7,504 nt of DNA from Planctomycetaceae bacterium TMED10 (lineage in GTDB: Bacteria; Planctomycetota; Planctomycetia; Pirellulales; UBA7805). The notes beneath the pieces were generated by a model that had not been told where the DNA came from, searched no databases, and saw only the letters and a program-made list of their open reading frames with translations. The stretch covers positions 7,398-14,901 of the forward strand of contig NHBP01000030.1 in assembly GCA_002168195.1 (NCBI GenBank), read 5' to 3'. Shown in pieces: positions 6,379 through 7,504 of the stretch (position 1 is its first letter; the number at the start of each line of letters is the position of its first letter). The position numbers were made by a program, and so were the translations under genes.

Positions 6379-6603
6379 TTGGCCAAAGAGAAAGAAGAAG
6401 CACTCGAAGTTGAAGGAACGGTTACACAGGCCTTAGCCAATACCCGTTTTCGCGTTCAAATCGAAGGAGGGCATGAGGTCATCGCCCACGTTGCTGGTCG
6501 GATGCGAAAATTTTTCATCCGGATTGTGCCCGGCGACAAAGTCAAGGTTGAACTCTCTCCGTACGACCTGACCAAGGGGCGGATCACCTACCGCGAGCGT
6601 TGA
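6379..6603 (+). CDS. infA: Translation initiation factor IF-1
   Basis: This 74-residue protein is a full-length IF-1, a single S1-like OB-fold that binds the A site of the 30S subunit and assists IF-2 and IF-3 during initiation. The diagnostic stretches are '[20 protein letters not shown]' (10-29), '[16 protein letters not shown]' (34-49), '[19 protein letters not shown]' (51-69) and terminal 'TYRER'; these track the bacterial consensus almost without gaps. The start is TTG at 6379, giving the standard '[13 protein letters not shown]' N-terminus; AGGAG at 6367-6371 lies seven bases upstream, and the only in-frame ATG is at residue 42. 'RKFFIRI' replaces the commoner 'RKNYIRI', and the N-terminal segment is slightly more acidic than in E. 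coli. The gene is not next to ribosomal protein genes or secY, its frequent neighbours, and appears to be transcribed on its own or after the PLP enzyme gene. Confidence 0.97.
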   Translation: MAKEKEEALEVEGTVTQALANTRFRVQIEGGHEVIAHVAGRMRKFFIRIVPGDKVKVELSPYDLTKGRITYRER

Positions 6604-6701
6604 AGCATGGAATCGCGGGGCATATCGTCCACTCGTCTGAACACAGGTAGGCACCAAGACGCGGCATGCGATGTTCTCGCACTCTCGATTCAGTGAGTCG
6701 C

Positions 6702-6731
6702 TTGAGTCGATAGGACCTATCTTGAACTCAA
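6702..6731 (+). repeat. Nested inverted repeat downstream of infA
   Basis: GATAGG (6709-6714) and CCTATC (6716-6721) are perfect inverted repeats around a single A. They are flanked by TTGAG (6702-6706) and CTCAA (6727-6731), which also pair, leaving an asymmetric internal loop. A T5 run lies about ten bases later. It could terminate infA transcription or serve as a protein-binding site. GAGTCG also occurs twice just upstream and into this repeat. Confidence 0.4.
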
Positions 6732-6817
6732 TCTTCCGGTATTTTTCTCGCCTCAGAAGGGGTTCAAAGGCGCGGTGTCCGTTCCGTCCAACGCCTGCCC
6801 CCATCCTTTTCCCCCGA

Positions 6818-6850
6818 TTCGGGCGATTTGTCTCACGGCACCTGCCCGAA
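6818..6850 (+). repeat. 7-bp inverted repeat upstream of the secreted-protein gene
   Basis: TTCGGGC (6818-6824) and GCCCGAA (6844-6850) are perfectly complementary with a 19-base loop. There is no following T-run. The repeat lies about 16 bases before a possible -10 box (6867-6872), so an operator role is conceivable but unproven. Confidence 0.3.
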
Positions 6851-6956
6851 GAGACCACTTGCGGGGTACAATGCCGGAAAGATGCTTCAGTTGGCGCAAC
6901 CTCTCTGAGGGCCAAGAAACAGAGAACCACGGAACAAAGAAATCGAGGATTTTTTC

Positions 6957-7504
6957 ATGCGACACTCTGCGCGTTTTCTCCCGCTGTTTTTTTGCAGTCT
7001 GCTTCTTTTCACCCCCTGCTTTTTTTCAGTTGCTCTTGGCGACGATGACCCTTCGGTCGCTGTCGTTTCAGTCAGCAGTTACGACAAACTGATGGAGCAT
7101 GCGGCAGTTGTGGGTGAAATCATGGGTTCTCCCATGGCCCAGCAAATGATCCAACTGCAGATCATGCAATTGACCGGGAACAAACCACTTGTCGGGCTCG
7201 ATAAAACGAAACCGATGGTTGTCGATGTCAAATTAGGACAAGCACAGCCTTACTGGATTGCATGCCTGCCCATTACCGATTTTGAAGGCCTGCTTAAATC
7301 ACTACCGCCCCCACTCGCGGAAACTGAAGACGTCGGAGATGGTGTGCTGTTGCTCAAGGCATCCGAAAGCCCCCTGTATGCTAAGGCGGGCAAGGGTTGG
7401 ACCTATTTTACGGATCAAAAAGAATACCTCTCTACGCTCCCCAAAGACCCGGCTTCGCTTGCCGGTGATCTTCCAAGCAAGTATGTGCTTGCCGGTCGGG
7501 TGAA
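6957..7504 (+). CDS. Secreted protein of unknown function, planctomycete type (5' part only)
   Basis: ATG 6957 opens a frame that reaches the window end without a stop: 182 codons plus two bases, so the C-terminus is missing. A signal peptide is clear: 'MRHSARF', then a hydrophobic core at 7-27, with likely cleavage after 'VALG' (25-28) before 'DDDPS'. The mature part begins 'VAVVSVSSYDKLMEHAAVVGEIMG' in outline (34-57). It continues with 'GLDKTKPMVVDVKLG' (80-94), 'YWIACLPITDFEGLLKSLPP' (99-118), 'DGVLLLKA' (128-135) and 'YAKAGKGWTYFTDQ' (141-154). This alternation resembles exported planctomycete proteins with 'SY..L', 'LD..rP' and 'vPvtD...ll' motifs that I recall as conserved hypotheticals; no enzymatic motif is seen. 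GAGGA at 6945-6949 supports the start. Other frames over the same DNA, including one from 7258, are shadows. Confidence 0.85.
   Translation, partial: MRHSARFLPLFFCSLLLFTPCFFSVALGDDDPSVAVVSVSSYDKLMEHAAVVGEIMGSPMAQQMIQLQIMQLTGNKPLVGLDKTKPMVVDVKLGQAQPYWIACLPITDFEGLLKSLPPPLAETEDVGDGVLLLKASESPLYAKAGKGWTYFTDQKEYLSTLPKDPASLAGDLPSKYVLAGRV

Larger units (their letters stand above)
6604..6956. other. 353-bp spacer between infA and the next gene
   Basis: No gene is supported. A long minus-strand open frame (6930 to 6433) runs antisense into infA and lacks any recognisable product; plus-strand frames at 6671 and 6775 overlap the true next gene out of frame. The spacer holds two inverted repeats (6702-6731 and 6818-6850, listed separately) and a TACAAT at 6867-6872 that could be a -10 box without a convincing -35. 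A GAGGA at 6945-6949 is the ribosome binding site for ATG 6957, with seven bases between. Confidence 0.5.

Noticed and set aside
6433..6930. 165-codon minus-strand open frame.
   Set aside because: It runs antisense through infA, and its translation is Arg/Cys-rich with no family resemblance. It is a shadow frame.
1..7504. Mobile element, prophage, toxin-antitoxin, defence system or CRISPR array.
   Set aside because: No transposase, integrase, nuclease-partner pairing, terminal inverted repeats or regularly spaced repeats are visible. Gene content is housekeeping plus lineage-type exported or membrane proteins.

Overview
The window looks like chromosomal DNA from a planctomycete, most likely the Pirellulaceae (Rhodopirellula/Blastopirellula type). 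I infer this from three protein types that I associate with that group: a multi-pass membrane protein with a 'WVYLSSLLTI' opening, a secreted HEAT-like protein ending in a 'FDYDMGAWNTWY' motif, and a secreted protein beginning its mature part with 'VSVSSYDKL'. Spacing is loose, gene order is non-operonic, and TTG starts are frequent. No database search was possible.

Layout. 121-1488 (+) is a polytopic membrane protein of unknown function, vaguely GT-C-like; its frame is open to the left window edge. Convergent to it, 1570-2820 (-) encodes a secreted protein with a small beta-rich N-terminal domain, helical repeats and HEAT-like repeats. It has a good sigma-70-like promoter at 2919-2948. A 244-bp divergent spacer separates it from moaB (3065-3574, +, TTG start), a MoaB/MogA-type molybdenum cofactor protein. 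Then come a membrane-anchored endonuclease/exonuclease/phosphatase (EEP) family protein (3739-4740, +, TTG start) whose catalytic motifs are largely lost, a 305-bp spacer, a PLP-dependent Cys/Met-metabolism (trans-sulfuration) enzyme (5046-6239, +), infA for translation initiation factor IF-1 (6379-6603, +, TTG start), a 353-bp spacer with nested inverted repeats, and the 5' part of a secreted protein (6957 to the right edge, +).

The genes do not form one pathway. MoaB (cofactor synthesis), the PLP enzyme (sulfur amino acids) and IF-1 (translation) are ordinary housekeeping functions set among lineage-specific exported or membrane proteins. I see no mobile element, CRISPR array, tRNA or rRNA, and no convincing new multi-gene system. 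The points most worth checking are the apparently catalytically dead EEP protein and the nested hairpin that pairs with its ribosome binding site. Two long spacers containing inverted repeats or unexplained open frames come next.
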